32,896 bases of DNA from Actinomycetes bacterium (GCA_023451265.1 JAEYAG010000101.1:1-32896); one strand, 5' to 3'. Counted from the stretch's first letter, positions 9,151-17,148 are shown. Made by a program: numbers and translations. Notes: generated from the letters alone by a model not told the origin.

Positions 9151-9174
9151 GTTAGCACATGAGTTAGCACATGA
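9151..9174. repeat. Two tandem copies of GTTAGCACATGA
   Basis: GTTAGCACATGA occurs twice back to back just inside the left end of the element. A diverged version (about 16 of 24 matching bases by eye) starts near 12636 at the other end. Such short repeats near both ends could be integrase arm-type sites (inference). Confidence 0.5.
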
Positions 9175-9199
9175 AAGCGGGCCGATCACGAGAACCGGC

Positions 9200-9937
9200 C
9201 TATCCGATGGCCACGCCAAAGAGTGCCCCAATGAGGTAAGTGGCGATCATGGTCGCTGAGCCCATGAACAGGTTCCGGAGAATTGCGCGACCGCGCGGCG
9301 CGCCACCGAGCGCAGCGCTGATCCAACCGGTGAGGAAGAGGCCGATCACAACTGCGATGGCTGCGATCCAAACTCGGTGTCCGCCGACGGGGAGCAAGAT
9401 CATGATGAGTGGGATCAGCGCTCCAACGGCGAACGCAATGAACGATGACACGGCGGCTGCCCACGGGCTGGTGAACTCTTCATGGTCGATTCCGAGCTCG
9501 ACCTCTGCGTGAGCGGCGAGAGCGTCCGTCTCGGTAAGCTGCACTGCTACCTGATGTGCAAGGTCATCTGAGAGGCCCCGCTGTCGGTAGAGCTCGGTGA
9601 GTTCTTCAAGCTCCTCCTCGGGCATGGTTTCGAGCTCCCACCGTTCTTTTGCGATGAGCGCTTTCTCTGTGTCCCGTTGGGTGCTCACCGAAACGTATTC
9701 TCCACCAGCCATTGAAAAGGCTCCCGCAACAACGGCGGCGATACCGGCGGTCGCGATTGCCAGTACGTTGTTTGGTGTAGCGGCTGCGACGCCGACGACG
9801 ACACCCGCGGTAGAGACGATCCCGTCGTTCGCGCCGAGCACCCCTGCACGTAGCCAGTTCAAACGTTGGCCCACGTTCTGCAGGTGGGCTTCGCCGGGAT
9901 GCGGCGTGGTGCTTGAGTCGGATGCCATATTGTTCAT
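9200..9937 (-). CDS. VIT1/CCC1-family iron/manganese transporter (element cargo)
   Basis: A 245-residue membrane protein of the vacuolar-iron-transporter family, moving Fe2+ or Mn2+ out of the cytosol. Family marks are LRAGVLGANDGIVSTAGVVVGVA in the first transmembrane helix, AGAFSMAGGEYVSVSTQRD in the second, a charged cytosolic domain rich in Glu (EEELEELTELYRQRG, about 100-150) that would bind metal, and three more helices to the C-terminus. Five membrane segments fit the family. It has no ferritin-like domain, unlike the chromosomal homologue at 12880-13971. Its ATG overlaps the ATPase stop (ATGA), so the ATPase and VIT genes are coupled. Confidence 0.9.
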   Translation of the reverse strand: MNNMASDSSTTPHPGEAHLQNVGQRLNWLRAGVLGANDGIVSTAGVVVGVAAATPNNVLAIATAGIAAVVAGAFSMAGGEYVSVSTQRDTEKALIAKERWELETMPEEELEELTELYRQRGLSDDLAHQVAVQLTETDALAAHAEVELGIDHEEFTSPWAAAVSSFIAFAVGALIPLIMILLPVGGHRVWIAAIAVVIGLFLTGWISAALGGAPRGRAILRNLFMGSATMIATYLIGALFGVAIG

Positions 9938-11892
9938 TTCCTGTCTTGGGTCGCGCTGAAGTGAAGTTGTTCCGTCGATGCGACTGGTGATGATCGTGTG
10001 ATTCGCTCAGATCGTGGGCCGACTGCACGGAGTGCGCCGAGGATGGCCACCAGATCAACGCCTTCTTGGAGCCACGCGCCGAGGAGTGCGGGGAGGAACC
10101 CGAAGGCGGCGATGAGCATGAGGCCGACGCTGATGATGATGCCGAGCCAGATGCTTTGCAGTGCGATGCGCACGGTGTCTTTGCCGATGCTCACCGCGCG
10201 CGGCAGCGCGGAGAGCGTGTCGTAACGGTTCACGATATCCGCAGATTCTGAGGCTGCGGTCGCACCGCGCGCGCCCATTGCGAAGCCGATGTCCGCGGCG
10301 GCGAGCACGGGGGCATCGTTGAGGCCGTCACCGACCATAATGAGGGGGCGGGGCTGCACGGTACTGACGATGCGAACTTTGTCGCCGGGGCGGCACTCTG
10401 CGTGCACCTCGCAGATTCCAAGGTACTGCGCGATGGGTTCGGCGGTGGCTGCGACGTCTCCTGTGACCATGAGCGTACGCTCGATACCGAGATCGCTCAG
10501 CTGACGGAGAGCCTGGGCTGCGTCTTCGCGCACTTGGTCGCGCATGACGATGGCTCCGGCGAAGCAGCCATCGACCGAGACGTAGATCGCGAGTTCCCCA
10601 GGAGCAAGGTCTGCCAGCACGAGGTCGGGCGCACTGCTGCGCACCCAGGAGGGCTTGCCGACCCGCACAGTCACTGCCTCAGGTGCGTCAGGAGCGCGGA
10701 ACACAGCCGCGACTCCGTTTGTCGCGATCTCCTCGGCATGTTCGGCTTCGACGAGCGACAAGCCGTGCTGTTTCGCGGCTTGCACGACGGAGTCCGCAAG
10801 CACGTGAGAAGAGTACACCTCCGCTGAGGCTGCGAAACGCAGCAGTTCATCTTCGCTGGTGCTGGCGGCTGGCAGGATGCGTTCAAGTACCGGTTTGCCG
10901 GTGGTGATGGTGCCGGTCTTATCGAAAGCCGCCGAGCGGGCTTGTGAAAGCTGTTCAAGGGTGCCACCGCCCTTGACGATCAACCCGAACCTCGCGGCAC
11001 GGCTCATGCCGCCGAGAAACGCGACCGGTGCGGCGATCAGCAGCGGGCACGGTGTCGCCACCACCAGCACCTCGGCAAACCGGACAGCCTCTCCGCTGAC
11101 CGCCCACGCGATCCCGGCAATCACGAGGGCGAACACCGTGAACGGCACCGCGTACCGATCCGCGAGCCGCACGACTTTGGCTTTGCTACCCGCTGCCTGT
11201 TCGACGAGCCGAACGATCTGTTGATACTCGCTCTCGGCGGCCGGAGCCGCGGCCCGCATGGTGACCGCGGCTTGTCCGTTCACCGCACCGCTTGACACTT
11301 TCTCTCCCGCGTCACGATCAACGGGCAGGCTTTCGCCGGTCAATGATGACTCGTCAAACACGGCGTGCTCGGAGACGAGAATCGAGTCCACCGGCACGAG
11401 CGCGCCCGGTCGCACCAACAGCAGATCACCCACCTCGACTTCCTCGACAGGTACGTTTTCAGTCGTCACCTCGGCAGTGTGCTCGTGCGTGCTCGTGCCG
11501 ACCGCACTCGGGGCGAGGATACGCGTGGCCTGCTGAGGTGCCTTGCGCAGCAGCGAGGTGAGTTCCCGCTTCGAACGGTTCTCCGCGTAATCTTCGAGGG
11601 CCGCCCCACCGGTGAGCATCAGCACCACCACAAGCGCCGCCCACGGCTCCCCGACGAGCACTGCCGCGATCATCGCCGTCACGGCAAGAATGTCGAGCCC
11701 GGCGTGCCCTCGGATGAGCTGCCGGATCATCCCGACCGCCTCCCATGCGGCAATCACAAGCGCATATGCGCCCACGACCAAGCTGGCCGACTCGCTGGCT
11801 GGGGTCGCCAAAAGAATCAATCCGATCAGAGCGACAAAAAGTGTTGCGACCACGAGTGGATATGCCCTGACCAGGGATGAAAAACGGCTCAT
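9934..11892 (-). CDS. P1B-like heavy-metal-translocating P-type ATPase with TPC motif
   Basis: A 652-residue membrane pump. The actuator loop has SSLTGES, the P-domain has AFDKTGTITTGKP with the phosphorylated Asp, and the hinge has MVGDGLNDAPVL. The transmembrane metal motif is TPC (VVATPCPLLIA) instead of the CPC of Cu and Zn/Cd pumps. There is no N-terminal HMA domain or CxxC. The nucleotide-domain HP motif is altered to SSHVLA, keeping the His. The last helix has LQEGVDLVAIL. Substrate cannot be assigned; the coupled VIT gene suggests iron or manganese, and Co, Ni, Zn or Cd remain possible. The ATG has a GGGAGG Shine-Dalgarno 8 nt upstream. No metal-responsive regulator gene is adjacent. 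Confidence 0.9.
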   Translation of the reverse strand: MSRFSSLVRAYPLVVATLFVALIGLILLATPASESASLVVGAYALVIAAWEAVGMIRQLIRGHAGLDILAVTAMIAAVLVGEPWAALVVVLMLTGGAALEDYAENRSKRELTSLLRKAPQQATRILAPSAVGTSTHEHTAEVTTENVPVEEVEVGDLLLVRPGALVPVDSILVSEHAVFDESSLTGESLPVDRDAGEKVSSGAVNGQAAVTMRAAAPAAESEYQQIVRLVEQAAGSKAKVVRLADRYAVPFTVFALVIAGIAWAVSGEAVRFAEVLVVATPCPLLIAAPVAFLGGMSRAARFGLIVKGGGTLEQLSQARSAAFDKTGTITTGKPVLERILPAASTSEDELLRFAASAEVYSSHVLADSVVQAAKQHGLSLVEAEHAEEIATNGVAAVFRAPDAPEAVTVRVGKPSWVRSSAPDLVLADLAPGELAIYVSVDGCFAGAIVMRDQVREDAAQALRQLSDLGIERTLMVTGDVAATAEPIAQYLGICEVHAECRPGDKVRIVSTVQPRPLIMVGDGLNDAPVLAAADIGFAMGARGATAASESADIVNRYDTLSALPRAVSIGKDTVRIALQSIWLGIIISVGLMLIAAFGFLPALLGAWLQEGVDLVAILGALRAVGPRSERITRSSPVASTEQLHFSATQDRK

Positions 11893-12046
11893 ACGTCAAT
11901 CCTCCCAGGCGGGCGTGCTTCTCGCATTGCAGGCCAGCCTCGCCTGACAGCGCGCGAGGAACACGCCACCGGCAGGTTGTCGCAGCTCGACCCGAGCGCC
12001 TCACTCGCGTTCGAGTAACGAACCAGCGAGGAACGAGCAGTTCCAG

Positions 12047-12641
12047 GGAAAGACCCCCACGGTCGGCGTGTATGCCGAGCATTGGGTGACGTCGCTGCGG
12101 CTGGCCGATTCCACGGTCAAGGGGTATCGGAAGATCATCCGCAACCACATCGCCCCCGACCTGGGCCGCATCAGGATCGACAAGCTCACCGCAACCCGCA
12201 CCGGCTCCCTGGAACTCGAAAAGAGCGGGCGCAAGGACGAGTGCGGCAAGGGCAAGCCCCTGTCGGCCAACAGCATCCACAAGGTGCATGTCGTGCTCGG
12301 CGCGATCCTCGACGCCGCGATCGACGATGGGCTGATCCAGGTCAACCCGGCGAAGAAGAAGCGCACCGTGAACGCCCCGAAGTCATCCCAGGTGCGGGCG
12401 CAGAAACCGGAAATCGTGACCTGGACGGGCGAGCAGCTCCAGACGTTCCTCACCTGGAACGAGCAGGAGCTGCAAGACGAACTGTTCCCGCTGTGGGGAC
12501 TGATCGCCTACACGGGAATGCGGCGCTCGGAAGCTCTCGCGCTCAGATGGAACGACCACGATGAACATCTACAGCCATGTCACCCCGACGATGCAGAAAG
12601 CCGCAGCAGACCGCTTCGCGGCCCATCTCGGTGGCGCTTAG
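12047..12641 (+). pseudogene. Tyrosine integrase pseudogene with internal deletion
   Basis: The first frame shows the core-binding domain of an actinobacterial phage-type integrase (TVGVYAEHWV, STVKGYRKIIRNHIAPDLG) and the box I arginine (YTGMRRSEALALRWND, to about 12562). The same DNA then continues in another frame from 12558 as TMNIYSHVTPTMQKAAADRF, holding the catalytic Tyr, to a TAG at 12639-12641. The intervening ~100-150 residues with the H-x-x-R box are gone, and the frame change shows a deletion junction near 12551-12560. The N-terminal arm-binding domain is also missing or unrecognisable upstream of about 12040. It cannot encode an active recombinase. 11893-12046 holds the ATPase leader and otherwise nothing I recognise. 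Confidence 0.85.
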
Positions 12642-12664
12642 CGCATATCTCATCACATGGCGCG

Positions 12665-12713
12665 AAAATGACCCCCGACCCGGTTATCTAAACCCCAGGT
12701 CAGAGGCCATTTT
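12665..12713 (-). terminator. Terminator downstream of tRNA-Leu
   Basis: Arms 12665-12680 and 12698-12713 pair over 16 positions in the minus-strand RNA if three G-U pairs are allowed, and the 3' arm ends in UUUU. It begins 7 nt after the tRNA 3' end. Confidence 0.75.
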
Positions 12714-12720
12714 CTATTCG

Positions 12721-12805
12721 TGCGCGAGGGGGGACTTGAACCCCCACGCCCTATACGGGCACTAGCACCTCAAGCTAGCGCGTCTACCTATTCCGCCACC
12801 CGCGC
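12721..12805 (-). tRNA. tRNA-Leu (anticodon GAG)
   Basis: An 85-nt class II tRNA. The acceptor stem GCGCGGG pairs with CTCGCGC (one G-T), the anticodon stem CTAGC/GCTAG encloses the loop TTGAGGT with anticodon GAG, a long variable arm follows (TGCCCGTATAGGGCG), and the T arm is GGGGG TTCAAGT CCCCC. CCA is not encoded. The 3' end doubles as the attachment site of the element at 9014-12741. Confidence 0.95.
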
Positions 12806-12879
12806 AAGGTGGTGTCGACTGCTTTCGCAACCGAGGATCGACATTACCACGTGAGCACACAGAACGAGGAATCGCGCGC

Positions 12880-13971
12880 CTATCCCGCCGACACGCCGAA
12901 CAGCAGGCCCAGCAGGTATGTCACCGCGGCGGCGCCGAAGCCGATCGCGAGCTGTCGCAGCCCCCGCCGCAGCGGCGGCGCGCCGGACAGCAGACCCACC
13001 ATCGCCCCCGTCGCGAGCAACACGATTCCGACGAGCGCGAGCGCGAGCACGACCGCCCCGACACCCGACAGGCCGAAGAGCCACGGCAGCACGGGGATGA
13101 TCGCGCCCGACGCGAAGAACAGGAAGCTCGATGCCGCGGCGTCGAAGGCGCTGCCGACGACCTCGTGGTCGGCCCCGATGGCGACCGGCCCGGTCGCGGG
13201 CGCGACCTCCGCGCTGCGAGCCGCCTCGAGCACCCGGCGGGCCCGGACCTCGGCTTCGGCCTCCGGCATCCCGCGCGTGCGGTACACCAGCGCGAGTTCG
13301 TTGGCGTCGAGGTCGAGGTCGGGCAGGACGGCATCGGCGTAATCGCTGGGCTCCGTGGCATCCAGCATCTCGCGCTGCGAGCGCACCGACACGAACTCCC
13401 CCGCGCCCATCGACAGCGCACCGGCGAGCAGTCCCGCGATGCCGCTGAAGAGCACGAACTGCGACGCGACGCCGGTCGCGCCGATGCCCATCACGAGCGC
13501 CAGGTTCGACACCAGCCCGTCGTTGGCGCCGAACACGGCGGCTCGGAAGGTTCCCGACAGCCGTCGCCGTCCCCGCGCCGCGAGCCCGCGCACGACCTCG
13601 CGGTGGACGCGCTCGTCCGCGGCCATCCGCGCCGTTGCGTGCGGATCGTCGGCGTACGGCGAGCGGCCCTCGGTGTTCTGCGCGAGCGCGAGCACGAAGA
13701 TCGAGCCGAAGCGCCGCGCCATCCACCCCAGCATCCGCGACGAGAAGCTCGGCGCCGGAAGTCGTGACGGCTCACCGCCGAGCAATTCGAGCCAGTGGGC
13801 CTCGTGCCGGCCCTCGGCCTCGGCGAGCGCCAGGAGGATCTCGCGTTCCTCGCCGTCGCGGCGCTGCGCGAGCTCGCGGTAGACGCGCGCCTCGGCGCGC
13901 TCATCGACGAGGTACTGCGCCCACTGGCGCCGGTCCTTGGCCGTCGGTTGGTCCTGCGCGTGCGGGGTCAC
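12880..13971 (-). CDS. Ferritin-like domain / VIT1 fusion, membrane-bound ferritin (MbfA-like)
   Basis: A 363-residue fusion. The N-terminal half (about 15-135) is a rubrerythrin/ferritin-like bundle with di-iron ligand pattern: Glu in DERAEARVY, ExxH in AEGRHEAHW, and a later ExxH in ADERVHREV. The C-terminal half is a VIT/CCC1 transporter (AAVFGANDGLVSNLALVMG, AGALSMGAGEFVSVRSQRE, then three helices). In alphaproteobacteria MbfA of this architecture exports iron and protects from peroxide; the same role is inferred here. It begins with GTG, has vanished spacing to no obvious partner, and lies immediately beyond the tRNA-Leu gene, with G+C typical of the chromosome. Confidence 0.9.
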   Translation of the reverse strand: MTPHAQDQPTAKDRRQWAQYLVDERAEARVYRELAQRRDGEEREILLALAEAEGRHEAHWLELLGGEPSRLPAPSFSSRMLGWMARRFGSIFVLALAQNTEGRSPYADDPHATARMAADERVHREVVRGLAARGRRRLSGTFRAAVFGANDGLVSNLALVMGIGATGVASQFVLFSGIAGLLAGALSMGAGEFVSVRSQREMLDATEPSDYADAVLPDLDLDANELALVYRTRGMPEAEAEVRARRVLEAARSAEVAPATGPVAIGADHEVVGSAFDAAASSFLFFASGAIIPVLPWLFGLSGVGAVVLALALVGIVLLATGAMVGLLSGAPPLRRGLRQLAIGFGAAAVTYLLGLLFGVSAG

Positions 13972-14130
13972 CGCTCCACGCTAGCCACGAGCGGCCCCGC
14001 ACACGGGTCGGATGCCGCGATTGCCAGCATTTCGGGGTTCCGAACCGCCCGCCGCGCGCCGGCGGACACCCCCGTCGACCATCCCCTGCCGGCCCTGTCG
14101 ACCACCCTCAACCGCCAGAGAACATCTGTG

Positions 14131-14165
14131 CGCCGAGAGTGTGGGTGACACCCGTTCTCTCGGCG
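14131..14165 (-). terminator. Inverted repeat downstream of the helicase gene
   Basis: Perfect arms CGCCGAGAG (14131-14139) and CTCTCGGCG (14157-14165) with a nested GGGTG/CACCC (14043-type core at 14143-14147 and 14149-14153). It follows the helicase stop at 14213 in the minus direction; there is no T-run. The rest of 13972-14212 shows no gene. Confidence 0.5.
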
Positions 14166-14212
14166 CGGCGTTGTTCTCTCGCGGTCAGAGCCCTCGCGGA
14201 GCCGCGAACGCC

Positions 14213-16060
14213 TCAGGAGTGCACGCGTCGGCGCAGCACCTCGATGCGCGCCTGCAGCTGGGCGACTGTCGCACGGGCGACCTCAGGCCCGCCGCAGACG
14301 CGCCGGAGCTCGGCGTGCACTGCACCGTGCGGCTCGCCGCTCTGGCGCGCGTAGAGCCCGACGAGGCTGTTGAGCAGCTGGCGCTGCTCGCGGAGCGTGC
14401 GGTGCAGCGCCGGCGGAAGGGTCGTGGCCCCGGCATCCGCCCCGCCCGTCTCCGTGGAAGACCCCTCCCGCGCCTCGCGCGCCCGACGGTGCCGGCTCTG
14501 GCGCGACTGCCGCTGCATGAGCAGCTCGTGCACGTGCTCAGGCTCGAGCAGGCCCGGAAGGCCCAGGAACTCCTCCTCCTCGGGGGTTCCCGGCACGGCG
14601 AGCTGGCCGAACTCCTTGCCGTCGTACAGCACGCGATCAAAATGGGCGACCGAGCCGAGAGCCTGATAGCTGAACTCCTGCTCGAGCTCGTCGGAGGCCT
14701 TCTCTTCGCGCTCGGCCTCGGCCAGCAGCGTGTCCTCGAGGCCGTCGTCGTCGCCGGTCTCGCGGTCGAGGGCGTGATCGCGCTCGCGCTCCATCTCGCC
14801 GGCGAGGTTCAGCAGCTGCGGCACATTCGGCAGGAAGACGGATGCCGACTCGCCGCGCCGCCGCGCCCGCACGAAACGGCCGATGGCCTGCGCGAAGAAC
14901 AGCGGCGTCGACGCGCTGGTCGCGTACACGCCGACGGCCAGCCGCGGCACGTCGACGCCCTCCGACACCATACGGACGGCGACCATCCACCGCGTCGTCG
15001 CGTTCGCGAACGTCTCGATGCGTCCCGAGGCCGCCTTGTCGTCGGAGAGCACGACGGCGGGCTGCTCCCCCGTGATCTCGCGGAGGATCGCGGCGTAGGC
15101 GCGCGCGGCAGTCTGGTCGGTCGCGATGACGAGGCCCCCGGCATCCGGCACGTCCTGCCGCACCTCCGAGAGGCGCCGATCGGCGCTGCGGAGCACCGCG
15201 GGGATCCAGTCGCCCTCCGGGTCGAGCGCCGTGCGCCAGGCCTGCGCCGTGACGTCTTTCGTGTTGTCCTGCCCCAGGTGCGCCTCGAGCTCGTCGCCGG
15301 CCTTCGTGCGCCAGCGCATCTTGCCGGCGTAGACGAGGAACAGCACCGGCCGCACGACGCCGTCGGCGAGCGCGCGGCCGTAGCCGTAGTTGTAGTCGGT
15401 GCGCGAGAGGCGGATGCCCTTCTCGTTCGGGTGATACTCCACGAACGGGATGGGCGCCGTGTCGCTGCGGAACGGGGTGCCCGACAGGAGCAGGCGCCGC
15501 GTCGCCCGACCGTACGCCTCGCGCAGCGCATCGCCCCAGCTGAGCGCGTCGCCGCCGTGGTGCACCTCGTCGAGGATGACGAGCGCCCGGGCGTCATCGG
15601 TGAGGTGCTTGTGCACGGATGCCTTCACCGCAACCTGCGCGTACGTCACGGCGACGCCGTGGAACTGGCGCGCGTGCATGCGCTGCCGGTTGCTGAAGCG
15701 GGGGTCGAGGCGGATGCCGACGCGCGCCGCCGCGTCGGCCCACTGCGTCTTCAGGTGCTCGGTGGGCGCGACGACGATGAGGCGGTCCACGACGCCGCGA
15801 CGCAGCAGTTCGGATGCCAGGCGCAGCGCGAACGTCGTCTTTCCGGCGCCGGGGGTCGCGGCGGCGAGGAAGTCGCGCGGCCCCTTGCCGACCCCGTCCG
15901 GCCCGTCGGCGGCGAAGTACGCCTCGAGCGCCTCGGCCTGCCAGGCGCGGAGGTTCTGGGCCGTTCCCCACGGTGCGCGCTGCGGGAACGCGGGCGAGAG
16001 GTGCTCGGCGGCGAAGCTGCCGAAATGCTCCTGCTGCACCTCGCCCTCCTCCGCCGTCAC
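14213..16060 (-). CDS. DEAD/DEAH (DEVH)-box superfamily 2 helicase
   Basis: A 615-residue SF2 helicase. Motif Q-like RAWQAEALEAYF, motif I TPGAGKTT, motif II VILDEVHHGG (DEVH), motif III LLLSGTPFRSD, then the second RecA domain with VSEGVDVPRLAVGVY and motif VI QAIGRFVRARR. The C-terminal 230 residues are acidic, then helical (LEQEFSYQALGSVAHFDRVLYDG, LHRTLREQRQLLNSLVGLYARQSG) and may mediate nucleic acid or protein contacts. The exact cellular task is unknown; similar stand-alone helicases are common in Microbacteriaceae. The GTG at 16060 is chosen because a TAGGGT box lies 8 nt upstream; an in-frame GTG at 16120 gives a less likely 20-residue extension. Confidence 0.88.
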   Translation of the reverse strand: MTAEEGEVQQEHFGSFAAEHLSPAFPQRAPWGTAQNLRAWQAEALEAYFAADGPDGVGKGPRDFLAAATPGAGKTTFALRLASELLRRGVVDRLIVVAPTEHLKTQWADAAARVGIRLDPRFSNRQRMHARQFHGVAVTYAQVAVKASVHKHLTDDARALVILDEVHHGGDALSWGDALREAYGRATRRLLLSGTPFRSDTAPIPFVEYHPNEKGIRLSRTDYNYGYGRALADGVVRPVLFLVYAGKMRWRTKAGDELEAHLGQDNTKDVTAQAWRTALDPEGDWIPAVLRSADRRLSEVRQDVPDAGGLVIATDQTAARAYAAILREITGEQPAVVLSDDKAASGRIETFANATTRWMVAVRMVSEGVDVPRLAVGVYATSASTPLFFAQAIGRFVRARRRGESASVFLPNVPQLLNLAGEMERERDHALDRETGDDDGLEDTLLAEAEREEKASDELEQEFSYQALGSVAHFDRVLYDGKEFGQLAVPGTPEEEEFLGLPGLLEPEHVHELLMQRQSRQSRHRRAREAREGSSTETGGADAGATTLPPALHRTLREQRQLLNSLVGLYARQSGEPHGAVHAELRRVCGGPEVARATVAQLQARIEVLRRRVHS

Positions 16061-16068
16061 GAGTGACC

Positions 16069-16074
16069 ACCCTA
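16069..16074 (-). promoter_or_regulatory. -10 box TAGGGT for leaderless helicase gene
   Basis: TAGGGT (within TTTAGGGT) on the minus strand ends 8 nt before the GTG at 16060. Confidence 0.45.
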
Positions 16075-16134
16075 AATCACCCCGCGGACAGGACGGCGCG
16101 GGTAGCCTCGAACAGGCCACGAGTCAGGAGAGAC

Positions 16135-17007
16135 ATGCCCCGCAACACCCCGACACCGGACGAGCACCGCTCGCCGTACGTGCCCAACGAGAGCGCCCAC
16201 CCCTGGCGTCGCATGGTCGCGATCGGCGATTCCTTCACAGAGGGCATCGGCGATCCCATCCCGGGGACGGTCGACGGCCACCGCGGCTGGGCCGACCGCG
16301 TCGCGGAGGTGCTGGGCAGCCAGGTCGAGGACTTCGCGTACGCGAACCTCGCCGTGCGCGGCAAGCTCATCGGTCAGATCGTCGCCGACCAGATCGAACC
16401 CGCGCTGGCACTGAACCCCGACCTCATCACCTTCTCGGCCGGCGGGAACGATGTCATCCGGCCCGGAAGCGACCCCGACGCGGTCGCGCAGCAGTTCGAG
16501 GATGCCGTCGCGCGTCTGAGCTCGCAGGGCGCCACGCTCGTCGTCTTCACCGGGATCGACACCGAGTTCACGCCCGTTTTCCGCGGCATCCGGGGTCGGG
16601 TCGCGATCTACAACGAGAACATCCGCGCCATCGCGGAGCGCTACGACTGCATCGTCGCCGACCAGTGGGCGCTCAAAGAAGTGCAGGACATGCGCTTCTT
16701 CGACGACGATCGCCTGCACTACAACGCACTCGGTCATCACGAGGTCGCGCGGATGGTGCTGCGGGCGCTCAACGTGCGGAACGACCTGCAGCCGATGCAG
16801 CCCGACCCGCTGCCGACGCTCACGTGGCGCGAAGCCCGCGCGAACGACCTGGTGTGGGCGCGCACGCACCTCGTGCCGTGGGTGCTGCGGCGCCTACGCC
16901 ACCAGTCCTCCGGCGACCACATCACCGCCAAGCGCCCGGAGCCCCTGCCGGTGATCGTCGAGGCGCCCGCGCAGGATCGCACCGCCGGCCCCGGCCACCC
17001 CGCCTGA
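16135..17007 (+). CDS. SGNH/GDSL-family hydrolase
   Basis: A 290-residue esterase-like protein with no signal peptide. Catalytic blocks are present: block I IGDSFTEG (nucleophile Ser), the Gly in NLAVRGK (block II), block III GGND, and block V DDDRLHYNALGHH (Asp and His). The natural substrate is unknown. The ATG at 16135 has a CAGGAGAG Shine-Dalgarno; upstream in-frame sequence is antisense to the helicase. The C-terminus (AQDRTAGPGHPA) lies in a short direct duplication that spans the stop codon. It is divergent from the helicase; a TAGCCT at 16103-16108 may be its -10. Confidence 0.87.
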   Translation: MPRNTPTPDEHRSPYVPNESAHPWRRMVAIGDSFTEGIGDPIPGTVDGHRGWADRVAEVLGSQVEDFAYANLAVRGKLIGQIVADQIEPALALNPDLITFSAGGNDVIRPGSDPDAVAQQFEDAVARLSSQGATLVVFTGIDTEFTPVFRGIRGRVAIYNENIRAIAERYDCIVADQWALKEVQDMRFFDDDRLHYNALGHHEVARMVLRALNVRNDLQPMQPDPLPTLTWREARANDLVWARTHLVPWVLRRLRHQSSGDHITAKRPEPLPVIVEAPAQDRTAGPGHPA

Positions 17008-17042
17008 CCTCTCCGCCGGCCCCGGCCACCCGGCCTGACCTC
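16982..17042. repeat. 31-bp tandem duplication across a stop codon
   Basis: Bases 16982-17011 and 17013-17042 are identical except C versus G at one place. Each copy encodes AGPGHPA and a stop, the second in a shifted frame, so the 3' end of the SGNH gene was duplicated recently. Confidence 0.8.
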
Positions 17043-17068
17043 ACCGGCTCCTCGTCCCCTCCCTTTCG

Positions 17069-17148
17069 CCGAACCCTCGTCCCCCGACCGAACCCTCACG
17101 GTCGAGCGGGCACGCGGGTGAGGGGTCGGCGCGGGGGCAAGGGTTCGG
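17069..17148. terminator. Nested inverted repeats between convergent genes
   Basis: Outer arms 17069-17085 and 17133-17148 (CCGAACCCTCGTCCCCC against GGGGGCAAGGGTTCGG) and inner arms 17088-17099 and 17118-17129 (11 of 12 paired). The position between the SGNH and SpoU stops suggests a bidirectional terminator; no T-run is present. Confidence 0.55.

Larger units (their letters stand above)
9014..12741. mobile_element. Remnant integrative element in tRNA-Leu(GAG) carrying metal-transport genes
   Basis: The interval is bounded by direct repeats of the tRNA-Leu 3' end (9014-9034 and 12721-12741), carries a tyrosine integrase remnant beside the intact tRNA, and has lower G+C and relaxed third positions compared with both flanks. 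Cargo is a coupled two-gene unit, a P1B-like ATPase and a VIT/CCC1 transporter. The intact tRNA sits at the integrase end, as is usual for tRNA-targeting elements. With the integrase dead and no other mobility genes, it should no longer move by itself. The stretch 9035-9199 has no gene; it holds a 12-bp tandem repeat and one DnaA-box-like nonamer. Confidence 0.7.

Noticed and set aside
9151..9174. CRISPR-like repeat
   Set aside because: Two adjacent 12-bp copies without spacers; no cas genes.
11945..12018. End of a coding frame (LTAREEHATGRLSQLDPSASLAFE-like)
   Set aside because: Looks slightly protein-like but is short, has no start and overlaps the ATPase leader; not enough to call.
12558..12641. 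A separate small gene (MNIYSHVTPT...)
   Set aside because: It is the C-terminal Tyr box of the deleted integrase in another frame, without its own Shine-Dalgarno.
14213..16060. Part of an anti-phage defence system
   Set aside because: Helicase alone; neighbours are housekeeping genes and no nuclease, methylase or effector is adjacent.
14012..16066. 684-codon open frame on the + strand opposite the helicase
   Set aside because: Arg/His/Ala-rich antisense frame produced by high GC; the minus strand has complete helicase motifs.
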